Of a stretch of DNA of 35,383 nt, positions 14,531 through 23,957 are shown piece after piece. The stretch's first letter is position 1. Every line of letters starts with the position of its first letter. The DNA is from Streptomyces varsoviensis. Its GTDB lineage: Bacteria; Actinomycetota; Actinomycetes; Streptomycetales; Streptomycetaceae. The translations under genes were made by a program, and so were the position numbers. The stretch is from NCBI RefSeq assembly GCF_000718635.1, contig NZ_JOBF01000040.1, positions 1 to 35,383 on the forward strand, in the 5' to 3' direction. The notes below the pieces were generated by a model. The model made no database searches. It worked only from the letters and a program-made list of their open reading frames with translations, and was not told the DNA's origin.

Positions 14531-15607
14531 TCAGCCCCGTCGGCTCAGGAGCCAGGGTTCGACGACGCCGAGGCCGCGGACGGGGCGTTGCCACATGGGT
14601 TGGAGGGCGAAACGGTAGCCGGGGTCGGCGCCGTCGCGTTCCTTGGCGGCGAGGGCTTCCTCGGCTTCGGAGATGGGGGCGTCGCCGGTGCGGGAGAGCT
14701 CTTCGGCGAAGGCGCCGTCGACGAGGACCGCGTCCTTCGGGGCTATCGACGTCAGGCGGCTGGCCAGGTTCACCGTCGTGCCGAAGACGTCGCCCATGCG
14801 GGTCGTGACCGTGCCGAAGGCGATGCCGACGCGGAGTTCGGGCATGGTCTCGTCGTGGGTCATGGTCTCGATGAGGCGCAGGCCGATCTCGGCCGCGATG
14901 CCCGCGTCGTCCGCCGAGTAGAGCACCTCGTCGCCGAGCGTCTTGATGAGCCGGCCGCCATGCGCGGCCACCAGGTCGGCCGCGGTGGTCTCGAAGGCCT
15001 CGACGAGTTCGCCCAGTTCCTCCTCCTCCAGCCGCCTGGTCAGCCGCGTGAAGCCGACCAGGTCCGCGAAGCCGACCGCGAGCCGCCGGTCGACCATCTC
15101 CGCGTCGTCCTGCGCCTGCACCACACGGCCGGTGGCGGCGGCCAACTGCCGCCGCCACACGTAGACGAGGAATTCTTCGAGCTCCGGGAGGAGCAGTTCG
15201 ATGAGCGGGTACGTCATCTCCGTCCGCGTCATGCCCGGCTCCTGGGGCTCCGTCAGCCCCTCCAGGAACGAGTCGATCTGCCAGTCCGCCAGCCGCGCCG
15301 TCGTCTGCCCGGTGGACCGGGCGACCTGTACGGCCATGGGCTCGCTCAGCAGCCCCGCCTCCACCAGCCCCGCCAGCCGGCGCAGCGCGAGGACGTCCGC
15401 CTCGGTGAGCGCCTTGGCCTGGCCGATGTCGGCGAAGCCCATGGCGCGCCAGAACCGGGAGGCCAGTTCCATGGAGACGCCGGCGGCCCGCGCCGCCTGG
15501 AAGGGGGTGTAGCGCCGCTCCGCGCCGAGGATGAGCTGTTCCAGGCGCAGGGCAAGAGGGTCGTCGTCCCCCTCGGCGGCGGCGCCATCCGCGTCGTCGA
15601 CGGTCAC
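14531..15607 (-). CDS. cya: Class III adenylate cyclase
   Basis: The 358-residue protein makes cAMP from ATP. Residues of about 20-165 are the helical regulatory domain known from mycobacterial Rv1264, a pH-sensing autoinhibitory module (ALRLEQLILGAERRYTPFQA). Residues 175-330 are the class III catalytic domain with all key residues: metal-binding Asp182 (FADLVGFTRL) and Asp226, substrate Lys222 (LIKTLGDEVL), Asp273 (GDVFGTTVNLASR) and transition-state Asn280 and Arg284. It matches S. coelicolor Cya, needed for germination, as I recall it. The GTG at 15607 is chosen for AGGGGG 6 bases upstream and by family start (TVDD). No membrane segment. A Crp-like site lies upstream at 15750. Confidence 0.95.
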   Translation of the reverse strand: MTVDDADGAAAEGDDDPLALRLEQLILGAERRYTPFQAARAAGVSMELASRFWRAMGFADIGQAKALTEADVLALRRLAGLVEAGLLSEPMAVQVARSTGQTTARLADWQIDSFLEGLTEPQEPGMTRTEMTYPLIELLLPELEEFLVYVWRRQLAAATGRVVQAQDDAEMVDRRLAVGFADLVGFTRLTRRLEEEELGELVEAFETTAADLVAAHGGRLIKTLGDEVLYSADDAGIAAEIGLRLIETMTHDETMPELRVGIAFGTVTTRMGDVFGTTVNLASRLTSIAPKDAVLVDGAFAEELSRTGDAPISEAEEALAAKERDGADPGYRFALQPMWQRPVRGLGVVEPWLLSRRG

Positions 15608-15923
15608 CGCCCGCCCCCTGTCCGATCCGTGCGCACTGCCCTGTCGATCACTGTTCGCCCGTGCTCCGTGCCTGTACCGCGGTGTCCCGCTCACTGCTCG
15701 GCGGTCCCCCCTCGGGACCGCGGCGGGACGCCTCAACGATACGACAGGTGTGCCGTAGCTCACTCTCCGGACTCCGCGCGCCCCGATGCCCCTTCGGCCT
15801 CTTCCACCCCTGTCACCTCGTCAGATGCAGATGTTTCCGGGGCACGGCGGCCGGGCCCTATGGGGAACGGGCCGGTTCGCCGCGGGGGCCGCGCGGGCCG
15901 GGCCGCCGCGGGCCGAACGCCCC
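15608..15923. other. Gap between cya and birA
   Basis: No gene is seen in these 316 bases. It contains the cya upstream region, with TATCGT on the minus strand (about 15736-15741) as a possible -10 and a Crp-like site at 15750-15763. The birA-proximal half is GC-rich with runs such as CCGCGGGGGCCGCGCGGGCC that could fold as the birA terminator. Confidence 0.4.
15750..15763 (-). promoter_or_regulatory. Candidate cAMP-Crp site upstream of cya
   Basis: GTGAGCTACGGCAC on the minus strand fits the S. coelicolor Crp pattern GTG-N6-GNCAC as I remember it. It lies about 145 bases before the cya start. Seven fixed bases occur by chance every few kilobases in such DNA, so position is the main support. 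Confidence 0.35.
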
Positions 15924-16850
15924 TCAGCCCCCCACCCCTCGCAAATGCACGATGTCCCCCGCCCCCACCGGCTCCTGCATCCCCTCCGCCGTCGCGAGCA
16001 CCAGCCGTCCGTCCCCGTCGATCGCCACCGCCTCGCCGACGAGTTCGCGGTCGCCGGGCAGTTCCGCCCGTACGGTCCGGCCGAGCGTGGCGCAGCCCGC
16101 GGTGTAGGCCTCCTGGAGGCGGCAGGCGCCAGGGTCGCCGCCGGTCGCGCGCCACTGCCCGTACCACTCCTCCAGGGACCGCAGTACGGCCCGCAGCAGC
16201 GGATCGCGGTCGACCACGGACGCCCCCGCCAGCAGCAGCGAACCGGCGGTCGGCACCGGCAGCTCGTCCGCGCGCAGCGAGACGTTGAGGCCGATGCCCA
16301 GCACCACTCCGGCCCCGGCGCGTTCGGCGAGGATGCCGCCGGCCTTGCGCTCGGCGCCGAACTCCGCCCCGAACGGCGTCGCCTCGGTGCCGCCCCGCTC
16401 CGGGACCGTCACCAGCAGGTCGTTCGGCCACTTCAGGGCCATGTCGACGCCCGCGGCGCGGGACAGCGCGGTGGCGGTGGCCACCCCGGCGAGCAGCGGC
16501 AGCCAGCCCCAGCGCTCCATCGGCACCTCGTCGCCGGGCTCAAGGTAGACGGAGAAGAAGATCCCCGAGCGGGCGGGCGCGGACCAGCGCCGGTCGAGCC
16601 GGCCGCGCCCGGCCGACTGCTCCTCGGCGACGAGCACGGCGCCGGGCGCCAGGCCCGCGCCCTCCCCGGCGAGGGTGGCGAGATCCGTGTTGGTCGAGCC
16701 GGTCACGGGCACGACATCGATGGAGGACCAGAGCGCGTCGGGCCGTACGAGGGCGCGGCGCAGGGCGGCGGCGTTCAGCGGCGGCCGGTCGAGGTCGGAC
16801 CAGGGGCTGCCGGACGGGCCGGAGGAATCAGCGGAGTCAGGGGGCGTCAT
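15924..16850 (-). CDS. birA: Biotin--[acetyl-CoA carboxylase] ligase
   Basis: This 308-residue enzyme activates biotin with ATP and attaches it to the lysine of biotin carboxyl carrier domains, here most likely AccA2. The biotinyl-lipoyl ligase fold covers about 45-250: TGSTNTDL, the biotin/AMP loop SAGRGRLDRRW (79-89), ALKWPNDLL (138-146) and catalytic KAGGIL (Lys169), GIGLNV. The C-terminal SH3-like domain is about 255-305. There is no N-terminal helix-turn-helix, so it is a group I ligase with no repressor role. The ATG at 16850 is set by TAGGCT ending 7 bases before it. It diverges from pccB, sharing a 281-base region. Confidence 0.95.
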   Translation of the reverse strand: MTPPDSADSSGPSGSPWSDLDRPPLNAAALRRALVRPDALWSSIDVVPVTGSTNTDLATLAGEGAGLAPGAVLVAEEQSAGRGRLDRRWSAPARSGIFFSVYLEPGDEVPMERWGWLPLLAGVATATALSRAAGVDMALKWPNDLLVTVPERGGTEATPFGAEFGAERKAGGILAERAGAGVVLGIGLNVSLRADELPVPTAGSLLLAGASVVDRDPLLRAVLRSLEEWYGQWRATGGDPGACRLQEAYTAGCATLGRTVRAELPGDRELVGEAVAIDGDGRLVLATAEGMQEPVGAGDIVHLRGVGG

Positions 16851-16857
16851 GGGGGCC

Positions 16858-16863
16858 AGCCTA
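16858..16863 (-). promoter_or_regulatory. -10 element, leaderless birA mRNA
   Basis: TAGGCT on the minus strand ends 7 bases before the birA ATG at 16850, and there is no ribosome site. Confidence 0.6.
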
Positions 16864-16960
16864 GGAGGGGAGGGTGTGGCCAACGACGCACTGCCACGGC
16901 GCAGCCACGCGGATACGCTACGAACCGGTAGCCAGAAGGGTCCCGTCCGGCCTTTTCCGA

Positions 16961-17050
16961 CCCCCGAGAGCCCCCGCGAGTCCCCGAAAGTCCCCGAGAG
17001 CCCCCAGAAGTCCCCGAGAACGCCCGACGGTCCCCGACAGCGCCCGCACC
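16961..17050 (+). repeat. Nine 10-bp phased repeats upstream of pccB
   Basis: Successive 10-base units run from 16961 to 17050: CCCCCGAGAG, CCCCCGCGAG, TCCCCGAAAG, TCCCCGAGAG, CCCCCAGAAG, TCCCCGAGAA, CGCCCGACGG, TCCCCGACAG, CGCCCGCACC. The consensus is (T/C)CCCCGAGAG. They are in the birA-pccB divergent region, ending about 80 bases before the pccB start. A 10-base period matches one helical turn. Confidence 0.9.
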
Positions 17051-17131
17051 CCCGACCGCCCCCGAACCTCCGAAATGCCGGAAAGCCCGAGTCACCCTCA
17101 CCCATCCAGGACGAGCAGGAGCCGCATCGCG

Positions 17132-18736
<1,605 letters not shown>

Positions 18737-18738
18737 GC

Positions 18739-18754
18739 GCGGGGGCGCCCCCGC
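18739..18754 (+). terminator. Palindrome just after pccB
   Basis: GCGGGGGCGCCCCCGC is a perfect 16-base palindrome starting two bases after the pccB stop, followed by further GC-rich inverted sequence. Because pccE follows on the same strand it may attenuate or process the message and reduce pccE expression. Between it and pccE are short repeats of CCCCGTA(A/T). Confidence 0.5.
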
Positions 18755-18857
18755 CGCAGGGCGGCGGCCGGCCCCGGGCCGGATCGCCGACGGCAGCGTG
18801 CTGTAACCCCGTATCCCCGTAACTCCATACCCCCCGTAACCCCGTAAGGAGGCCGCA

Positions 18858-19064
18858 GTGATCAAGGTAGTACGGGGCAATCCGACCCCCGAGGAGTTGG
18901 CCGCCGCCCTCGCGGTGGTGCAGGCGCGCGCGGCGTCGGCGCCGGACGCCGCGCCGGCGGGCGAGGCCCGCGCCGCGTGGGCCGACCCGGCCCGTACGGT
19001 CCCCGGCCGACGCCTCCCGCACCCCGGCCCGGCGGCGTGGCGCACGACGTACTGGCCGGTCTGA
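18858..19064 (+). CDS. pccE: Acyl-CoA carboxylase epsilon subunit
   Basis: This 68-residue protein is the small epsilon subunit found only in actinobacterial acyl-CoA carboxylases, where it binds the beta hexamer and raises activity. The family ends are clear: VVRGNPTPEELAAALAVVQA at the N-terminus (about 4-23) and RTVPGRRLPHPGPAAWRTTY plus WPV at the C-terminus, with an Ala-rich flexible middle. The GTG at 18858 has AAGGAGG 6 bases upstream. It follows pccB on the same strand. Confidence 0.92.
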   Translation: MIKVVRGNPTPEELAAALAVVQARAASAPDAAPAGEARAAWADPARTVPGRRLPHPGPAAWRTTYWPV

Positions 19065-19068
19065 GACC

Positions 19069-19115
19069 CGCCTGCGGGCGGGACCCGGTTCCGCCGCCGG
19101 GCGGGCCGGCCCGCC
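19069..19115 (+). terminator. Hairpins after pccE
   Basis: Two GC-rich hairpins follow the pccE stop: CCCGCC-TGCG-GGCGGG at 19069-19084 and the perfect palindrome GGCGGGCCGGCCCGCC at 19100-19115. Together they probably end the pccBE transcript. Confidence 0.55.
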
Positions 19116-19207
19116 TCGTCTCACGTCTCTGAAACCACCCGCATACCCCCTGTCACCTGGGCACCTTTCCGGTGACGGGAGACCTGCGGAAATAGTCCAT
19201 CCGCTCC

Positions 19208-19237
19208 CGGCGCCTGAGTACGCGTACTCAGGCGCCG
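19208..19237. promoter_or_regulatory. Perfect 30-bp palindrome with GAGTACGCGTACTC core
   Basis: CGGCGCCTGAGTACG is followed immediately by its exact complement, 15 bases per arm and no spacer. It lies about 30 bases upstream of the small membrane ORF at 19266 and close to its putative -10. It could be a large operator or a cruciform/hairpin. I did not assign it to a known regulator. Confidence 0.6.
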
Positions 19238-19265
19238 CGCCGGTGCCCCCCGGACCATTGATTTC

Positions 19266-19394
19266 ATGCTGTGGTCCGACCCACCCGACGAACCGCCCCA
19301 GGAGCTGCGCGACGCGCAGGCGATGCTCCACCGGGCGGGATTCGTGCTGGCCATCGGCATGGTGATCCTCTTCTTCATCCTCGGGCTCGCCTGA
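19266..19394 (+). CDS. Small single-pass membrane protein, 42 residues
   Basis: An ATG at 19266 opens a 42-codon frame: a hydrophilic acidic N-terminus (MLWSDPPDEPPQELRDAQA) then HRAGFVLAIGMVILFFILG, a clear transmembrane helix, ending LA. Support: GACCAT ends 7 bases before the ATG, the same spacing as other leaderless starts here; a hydrophobic helix of this kind is unlikely by chance in such GC-rich DNA; and a 30-bp palindrome sits just upstream. The proposed topology is N-terminus in the cytosol. Function unknown. It lies between pccE and the P450 gene. Confidence 0.65.
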   Translation: MLWSDPPDEPPQELRDAQAMLHRAGFVLAIGMVILFFILGLA

Positions 19395-19456
19395 TCCCGC
19401 AGGGGCAGCGTCGGTGATAGCGACGGCCGGTCGCCTTCAAGACATGAACGCCGCCG

Positions 19457-20902
19457 TCACGACGTGAACACCGGCAGCCGCTGATGACCGTTCGCGATGA
19501 AGCTGCTGACCGGCCGCAGTTCGGCGGCGGGCACGGCCAGCCGCAGCCGCGGGAAGCGGTCGAAGAGCATCGGCAGCGCGACGGCGGCCTCCAGCCGGGC
19601 CAGGGGCGCGCCGATGCAGTAGTGCACGCCGTACCCGAAGGCCAGATGCTCCTTGTCGGCGCGGGTGACGTCGAAGCGGTCGGCGCTCTCTCCGTGCAGC
19701 GCCGGGTGGCGCCCGGCGGCGGCGTACGAGGCGATGATGGCGTCGCCTTTGCCGATCACCGGGCCGCCGTCCAGGCGGATGTCCTCGATCGCGTAGCGCA
19801 TCAGGATGTTGGCCACGGGCGTCTCGGCGCGCAGCGTCTCCTCGATGACGTCGTGCCAGGTGGCGCGGCCGGCCCGGACGTGGGCCAGTTGCCGGGGGCG
19901 GGTGAGCAGCGCGTGCGCGGCGTTGTCGAGGAGGTTGACGGTGGGCTCGTGCCCGGCCCCGAACATCAGCAGCAGCGTGTCGACGAGTTCGGCCTCGCTC
20001 AGCCGCCGTCGCCGGCTGTCGCCCTCTTCGCCTCCCCCTCCGCCGCCCTGGGCTCCGTCATCGGCCCCGTCACCGGCTCCCTCCTCGTCGCGGGCCGCGA
20101 TCAGGGCGCTGGTCAGGTCGTCGGCCGGCGCGGCCCGCTTGGCCCGGACCAACTCGCCGAGCACGGCGCGCAGCTCCGCCGTGTTGGTCTCGGCCGCCGC
20201 CGGGGAGTTGGTGGTGTCGAACATGGCGTCGACGGTGCGCCGCAGTTCGGGCCGGAGCCGCTCGGGCACACCCATCAGCTCGTTGATCACCCGGAGGGGT
20301 ACGGGATAGGCGAAGCTCTCCCGCAGGTCGACGGGGCGGCCGTGGGCCCCCGCCGCCGCGAGGTCGTCCAGCAGTCCCGCGGCGATGGCCTCGATACGGG
20401 GCCGCAGCGCCTCGGTGCGGCGCGCCGTGAACGAGGCGGCGACCAGCCTGCGCAACCGGGCGTGCTCCCGCCCGTAGCCGGTGGCCATGCTGTTGGTGGT
20501 CACCCAGATGTAGAGCGGCCAGTCGGGCCTGATCCGTCCGTCGGCGAAGGCCGCCCAGTGGCGGCGCGTGTCCTTGGAGACCCGGTCGTCGGTGAGCAGC
20601 CGCTTGAGGTGGTCCGGGCTGGTCACCGACCAGGCGCGCACCCCGCCGGGCAGCTCCACCCGCGCGGCGGGGCCGCGGGCCCGCAGCCGGGCGCCCTCGC
20701 CGTGGATGTCGGCCCCGGAGAGGTCGATGACGATGGGGTCCTGCTCCGGATGGGGCTCGGGGGGAGGGAGGGGCTGAGGCTCGGGTGGAGGCGGGAGCTG
20801 GGGCTCAGGGTGGGGCAGGAGCTGGGGCTCGGCTTGAGGCTGGAACTGGGGCTCGGGTGGAGGCTGGAGCTGGGGCTCGGGTGGAGGCTGAGGCTCGCGC
20901 AT
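19457..20902 (-). CDS. Cytochrome P450
   Basis: This 481-residue protein is a bacterial class I P450 that would oxidise an unknown small molecule using electrons from a ferredoxin. The I-helix has FGAGHEPTVNLL (about 305) with the acid-alcohol pair, the K-helix ExxR is EETLR, and the heme loop is FGYGVHYCIG with Cys about 429. Two oddities: the first 45 residues are imperfect PPPEPQ repeats coded by a roughly 24-36-base minisatellite (20755-20895), and a Gly/Asp/Glu-rich insertion lies before the I-helix (EEGAGDGADDGAQGGGGG). The ATG at 20902 has AGGAG 7 bases upstream. No ferredoxin or biosynthetic gene is adjacent. Confidence 0.92.
   Translation of the reverse strand: MREPQPPPEPQLQPPPEPQFQPQAEPQLLPHPEPQLPPPPEPQPLPPPEPHPEQDPIVIDLSGADIHGEGARLRARGPAARVELPGGVRAWSVTSPDHLKRLLTDDRVSKDTRRHWAAFADGRIRPDWPLYIWVTTNSMATGYGREHARLRRLVAASFTARRTEALRPRIEAIAAGLLDDLAAAGAHGRPVDLRESFAYPVPLRVINELMGVPERLRPELRRTVDAMFDTTNSPAAAETNTAELRAVLGELVRAKRAAPADDLTSALIAARDEEGAGDGADDGAQGGGGGGEEGDSRRRRLSEAELVDTLLLMFGAGHEPTVNLLDNAAHALLTRPRQLAHVRAGRATWHDVIEETLRAETPVANILMRYAIEDIRLDGGPVIGKGDAIIASYAAAGRHPALHGESADRFDVTRADKEHLAFGYGVHYCIGAPLARLEAAVALPMLFDRFPRLRLAVPAAELRPVSSFIANGHQRLPVFTS
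20755..20895 (-). repeat. Coding minisatellite at the P450 N-terminus
   Basis: On the plus strand, CTGGGGCTCGGGTGGAGG and variants recur about every 18-36 bases, coding P(P/E)PEPQ(L/F) repeats in the first 45 residues of the P450. The P450 fold starts only after them. Confidence 0.8.
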
Positions 20903-21098
20903 GCGGGTCTCCTCGGGCTGCGCCGACGGCCGGTGGACGGGCTGCGGACGAGCGCCGCGCCGGTGACCAGAACACCACGCCCCTCGGCTGCGCTCCCAAG
21001 CATTTTCCGGGCGCCTCACGCCAATGCCGTACGGACGCGGCGACGCCGGTACGAACCGGGCCGGAACGGCCGCGGTAGGGGCCCGCGGACACCGCGCC

Positions 21099-23057
21099 CT
21101 ACCCCGGCGCGCGAACCGTCCGCACCGCCCGCTCCGGCCGCTGTGCCGCGGCGATGCGCGTCGTCAGTACGCCCGTCGCGAGCGCCAGCGCCCCAGCGCC
21201 GCCCACGATGAGCGCGGCGATGGACGGCGACAGGTCGAGGCGGGCGGTGCCGGTCAGGGCGCGGGCGCTGCCGACGAGTACGGCGCCGGCCACCGCCGAG
21301 CCCAGCAGCAGCGCGGCGAGCACCGTGACGGCGTTCTCCAGGCCCATCATCCGGCCGACCTGCCGGCGCGTGGCCCCCACCAGCCGCAGCAGCGCGAACT
21401 CGCCGGAGCGCTCCATCACCGTCATGACCAGCGTGTTGACCACGGAGATCGAGGTGAAGACGGTGATCACGGCGAGCAGCAGGTACGTCACGGTCATCGA
21501 CGCGTCCTGCCGGTGCCGGGCCTCGGCGGCGTACGCGGCGCGGTCCAGCACCCGCCACTCCGAGTGCCGCCCCTTGCCCAGCGCCGCCAGCCCCTCCGCG
21601 ACCGCGCGCTCCCGGCCGGGCGCGGACCGTACGTACACGGTGTCCTGCCGCAGCGTCTCGCCGTCCATGAGGTGACGGGTGGCGAGGCGCTGCGGGAGCA
21701 CGAGGTCGCCGAAGCCGGTGGCGCGCGAGTAGCGGAACGCCACCCGTACCCGCTCGACGCGGTCGTCGTCCATGAGCAGGCGCACCTCGTCGCCCGGCCG
21801 TGCGCCCACCGCGCGGGCCAGCCGCTCGCTCAACGCCACGTCGTGCGCGCCGAGTCCGTCCGCGCCGCGCCCGTCGGCCGCCCCGAGGTCCAGCACCTGG
21901 GCGAGCGGCCCGTCGGTGACGGCCTGCGCGATCCCGCCGGGCCCGCGGTGCGACTCGCCCTCGCCGGTGAGCACCTTCGCGTACGTACTGGTCGTGCCGA
22001 CCGCGGCCGCCACCCCCGGCACCCGGCGTACGGTCCGCACCACGTCGGCCGGCAGCTCGTCGCCACTGGTCACGAGCTGGTCGGCGACCATGCGCCCACT
22101 GTCCTGGCGCTGCTGCTCGCGCCACTTCATCTGCGGTACGAACAGCGAGACCGCCGCGAACGCGACCGTCAGGGCCAGCGGCATGATCGCCGACGCCAGG
22201 CGGCGGTGGCCCGAGGCGAGGTTCGCCCCGGCCACGTACCCGACGCCGGGGAAGAGGAGCTTGCAGAGCCCGCCGAAGACGGCGCCGGTCAGCCGGCCGA
22301 TCCACGGGGCGAGCAGCGCCACCGCCACCATGAAGACCATGACCATGCCGGACGCCGAGTTGACGTCGGAGCTCGACCCCGGGTTGCCCGCGATGGACTC
22401 CAGCCCCCACACGCCGCCGCCGAGCACCAGCAGCCCCGCGACCGTACGCACCCACCCGGCCCGGTGCCGGGGCGCCGCCGCCTCGCCCAGCGCCCGCATC
22501 GCGTGCACCCGGGCGGCCCGCCGGCCGCTGCTCCACACCGCGGCCTGGGCCGTCACCCAGCAGACGGCCGCCGCCGAGACCAGGCTCACCGGCCCGAAGT
22601 CCAGCCGGAACCCCGCCGCGAACAGCCCCTGCCCGGCCAGCGCCGCCCGCAGCCCGGCGGCCAGCAGGACCCCCAGGCCGCAGCCCGGCAGGGCAGCCAC
22701 CACCGTGACCACCAGCGCCTCGTACGCCACCATCCGCCGCACCTGGCGCGGCGTCGCCGCGATCGCCCGCAGCAGCGCGATCTCCCGCGTCCGCTGCTGC
22801 ACGCCCAGCGAGAACGTACCGGCCACCGCGAACGCCGCCACGAACAGCGAGATGAACCCGAACGGCACCGCGAACGCCACCACGTCCGGCCCGCCCGTCG
22901 CGGCCCCGGCCCGCGCGCCGGACTCCAGCAGCACCGCGCACGCCGTCACCAGCGCCTGCGCGCAGACCATCGCCACGAAGGACCCCACGAAGTCCGTCCG
23001 ACGCGAGCGCACGGTCCACCAGGCCAGTTGCAGTAACGCCACGGTCCCATCCCCCAT
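21099..23057 (-). CDS. FtsX-like ABC transporter permease
   Basis: This 652-residue membrane protein has two FtsX/MacB-type permease domains. About ten hydrophobic segments can be seen, including near residues 24-46, 62-84, 108-135, 160-180, 205-225, 243-265, 287-307, 525-550, 570-600 and 612-640; the long 310-520 region is extracytoplasmic. The coupling-helix pattern [16 protein letters not shown] recurs as [17 protein letters not shown] in the second half. Such permeases export lipids, peptides or drugs with a separate ATPase, but none is adjacent: upstream is the divergent maf gene. The start is uncertain; ATG at 23057 has GGAG only 3 bases away, and a GTG five codons later (23042) has GGGGGATGGG upstream. 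Confidence 0.9.
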   Translation of the reverse strand: MGDGTVALLQLAWWTVRSRRTDFVGSFVAMVCAQALVTACAVLLESGARAGAATGGPDVVAFAVPFGFISLFVAAFAVAGTFSLGVQQRTREIALLRAIAATPRQVRRMVAYEALVVTVVAALPGCGLGVLLAAGLRAALAGQGLFAAGFRLDFGPVSLVSAAAVCWVTAQAAVWSSGRRAARVHAMRALGEAAAPRHRAGWVRTVAGLLVLGGGVWGLESIAGNPGSSSDVNSASGMVMVFMVAVALLAPWIGRLTGAVFGGLCKLLFPGVGYVAGANLASGHRRLASAIMPLALTVAFAAVSLFVPQMKWREQQRQDSGRMVADQLVTSGDELPADVVRTVRRVPGVAAAVGTTSTYAKVLTGEGESHRGPGGIAQAVTDGPLAQVLDLGAADGRGADGLGAHDVALSERLARAVGARPGDEVRLLMDDDRVERVRVAFRYSRATGFGDLVLPQRLATRHLMDGETLRQDTVYVRSAPGRERAVAEGLAALGKGRHSEWRVLDRAAYAAEARHRQDASMTVTYLLLAVITVFTSISVVNTLVMTVMERSGEFALLRLVGATRRQVGRMMGLENAVTVLAALLLGSAVAGAVLVGSARALTGTARLDLSPSIAALIVGGAGALALATGVLTTRIAAAQRPERAVRTVRAPG

Positions 23058-23140
23058 CAGCTCCGCGGCCCGCGCCCGGCCGCCCCTGCGCGCCGCCCCC
23101 TGCGCGCCGCCCCCGCGATCACGGTGAATTTCCGATCGTA

Positions 23141-23250
23141 ATCGGGGGGTTGGGCGGGGGTGCGGTCGGCCGGGGGTGCGGGGGGGGAGTGGAGCGGGGT
23201 GGGGTGGAGTTGGCGAGTGGTGGTGGGGTGAAGCTGGTCGGGGGGTTTCA
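23141..23250 (+). other. G-run-rich region with G-quadruplex potential
   Basis: The plus strand carries many GGG to GGGGGGGG runs with short spacers (GGGGGGTTGGGCGGGGGTG, GCGGGGGGGGAGTGG, GGGGTGGGGTGG). It lies in the maf promoter region just upstream of the -10, and so on the non-template strand of maf. Confidence 0.5.
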
Positions 23251-23259
23251 GGCGCCGCC

Positions 23260-23265
23260 TACCAT
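23260..23265 (+). promoter_or_regulatory. -10 element, leaderless maf mRNA
   Basis: TACCAT ends 7 bases before the ATG at 23273; no ribosome site is visible. Confidence 0.55.
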
Positions 23266-23272
23266 GTTCCCC

Positions 23273-23881
23273 ATGGATCTCAGTCCCTCGCGACGTCTCG
23301 TGCTCGCCTCCCAGTCCCCCGCCCGGCTCGGGCTGCTGCGCCAGGCCGGGTTCGCCCCGGAGGTCATCGTCAGCGGCGTGGACGAGGACGCGATCAGCGC
23401 GGACAGCCCCGCCGAGCTGGCCCGGGTGCTCGCCGAGGCGAAGGCCGACGCCGTGTCCGTACGGGCCGAGGCCGCCGGCGCGCTCGTCGTCGGCTGCGAC
23501 TCCGTCCTCGAACTGGACGGGCAGGCGTACGGCAAGCCCGCCGACGCCGAGGACGCCACGGCCCGCTGGAAGGCGATGCGCGGGCGCGCCGGGATTCTCC
23601 GCAGCGGCCACTGCGTGATCGACACCGCCAGCGGGCGGCGGGCCTCGGCCACCGCCTCCGCCACCGTCCGCTTCGGCGAGCCCACGGACGACGAGATCGC
23701 CGCCTACGTCGCCACCGGCGAACCGCTGCGCGTCGCCGGCGCGTTCACCATCGACGGCCGGGCCGCCCCGTTCGTCGACAGCATCGACGGCAACCACGGC
23801 ACCGTCCTGGGGCTCAGCGTTCCGCTGCTGCGGCAACTGCTCGCCTCGCTGGACGTTCGCGTCACGGATCTTTGGGCTTAG
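23273..23881 (+). CDS. maf: Maf-type nucleoside triphosphate pyrophosphatase
   Basis: This 202-residue enzyme hydrolyses non-canonical or pyrimidine nucleoside triphosphates to monophosphates, a house-cleaning role. The family pattern is clear: [19 protein letters not shown] (about 10-28), [15 protein letters not shown] with the catalytic Asp (about 80-95), [13 protein letters not shown], the [18 protein letters not shown] segment and the end [19 protein letters not shown]. The ATG at 23273 is set by the leaderless -10; an ATG three codons earlier (23264) overlaps that box and is unlikely. It diverges from the permease gene and is conserved close to the carboxylase genes in Streptomyces. Confidence 0.94.
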   Translation: MDLSPSRRLVLASQSPARLGLLRQAGFAPEVIVSGVDEDAISADSPAELARVLAEAKADAVSVRAEAAGALVVGCDSVLELDGQAYGKPADAEDATARWKAMRGRAGILRSGHCVIDTASGRRASATASATVRFGEPTDDEIAAYVATGEPLRVAGAFTIDGRAAPFVDSIDGNHGTVLGLSVPLLRQLLASLDVRVTDLWA

Positions 23882-23957
23882 GGCGCTGCTGGGCTTGGGC
23901 CGTCTCGGTGTCTCTGGGGGCGACTGATTGTTCCGTGCCGCCTCTTCCCGCGGTGAG

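Noticed and set aside
19208..19237. Palindrome considered as the binding site of a named developmental regulator
   Set aside because: I could not match it with confidence to any consensus I remember, so it is reported without a regulator name.
21024..23036. Open frame of 670 codons antisense to the FtsX-type permease
   Set aside because: The minus-strand frame shows transmembrane helices and repeated FtsX motifs; the plus frame is His/Arg/Pro-rich noise.
19457..23057. P450 plus permease as part of a biosynthetic gene cluster
   Set aside because: No synthase, tailoring partner, ferredoxin or resistance gene accompanies them in the window.
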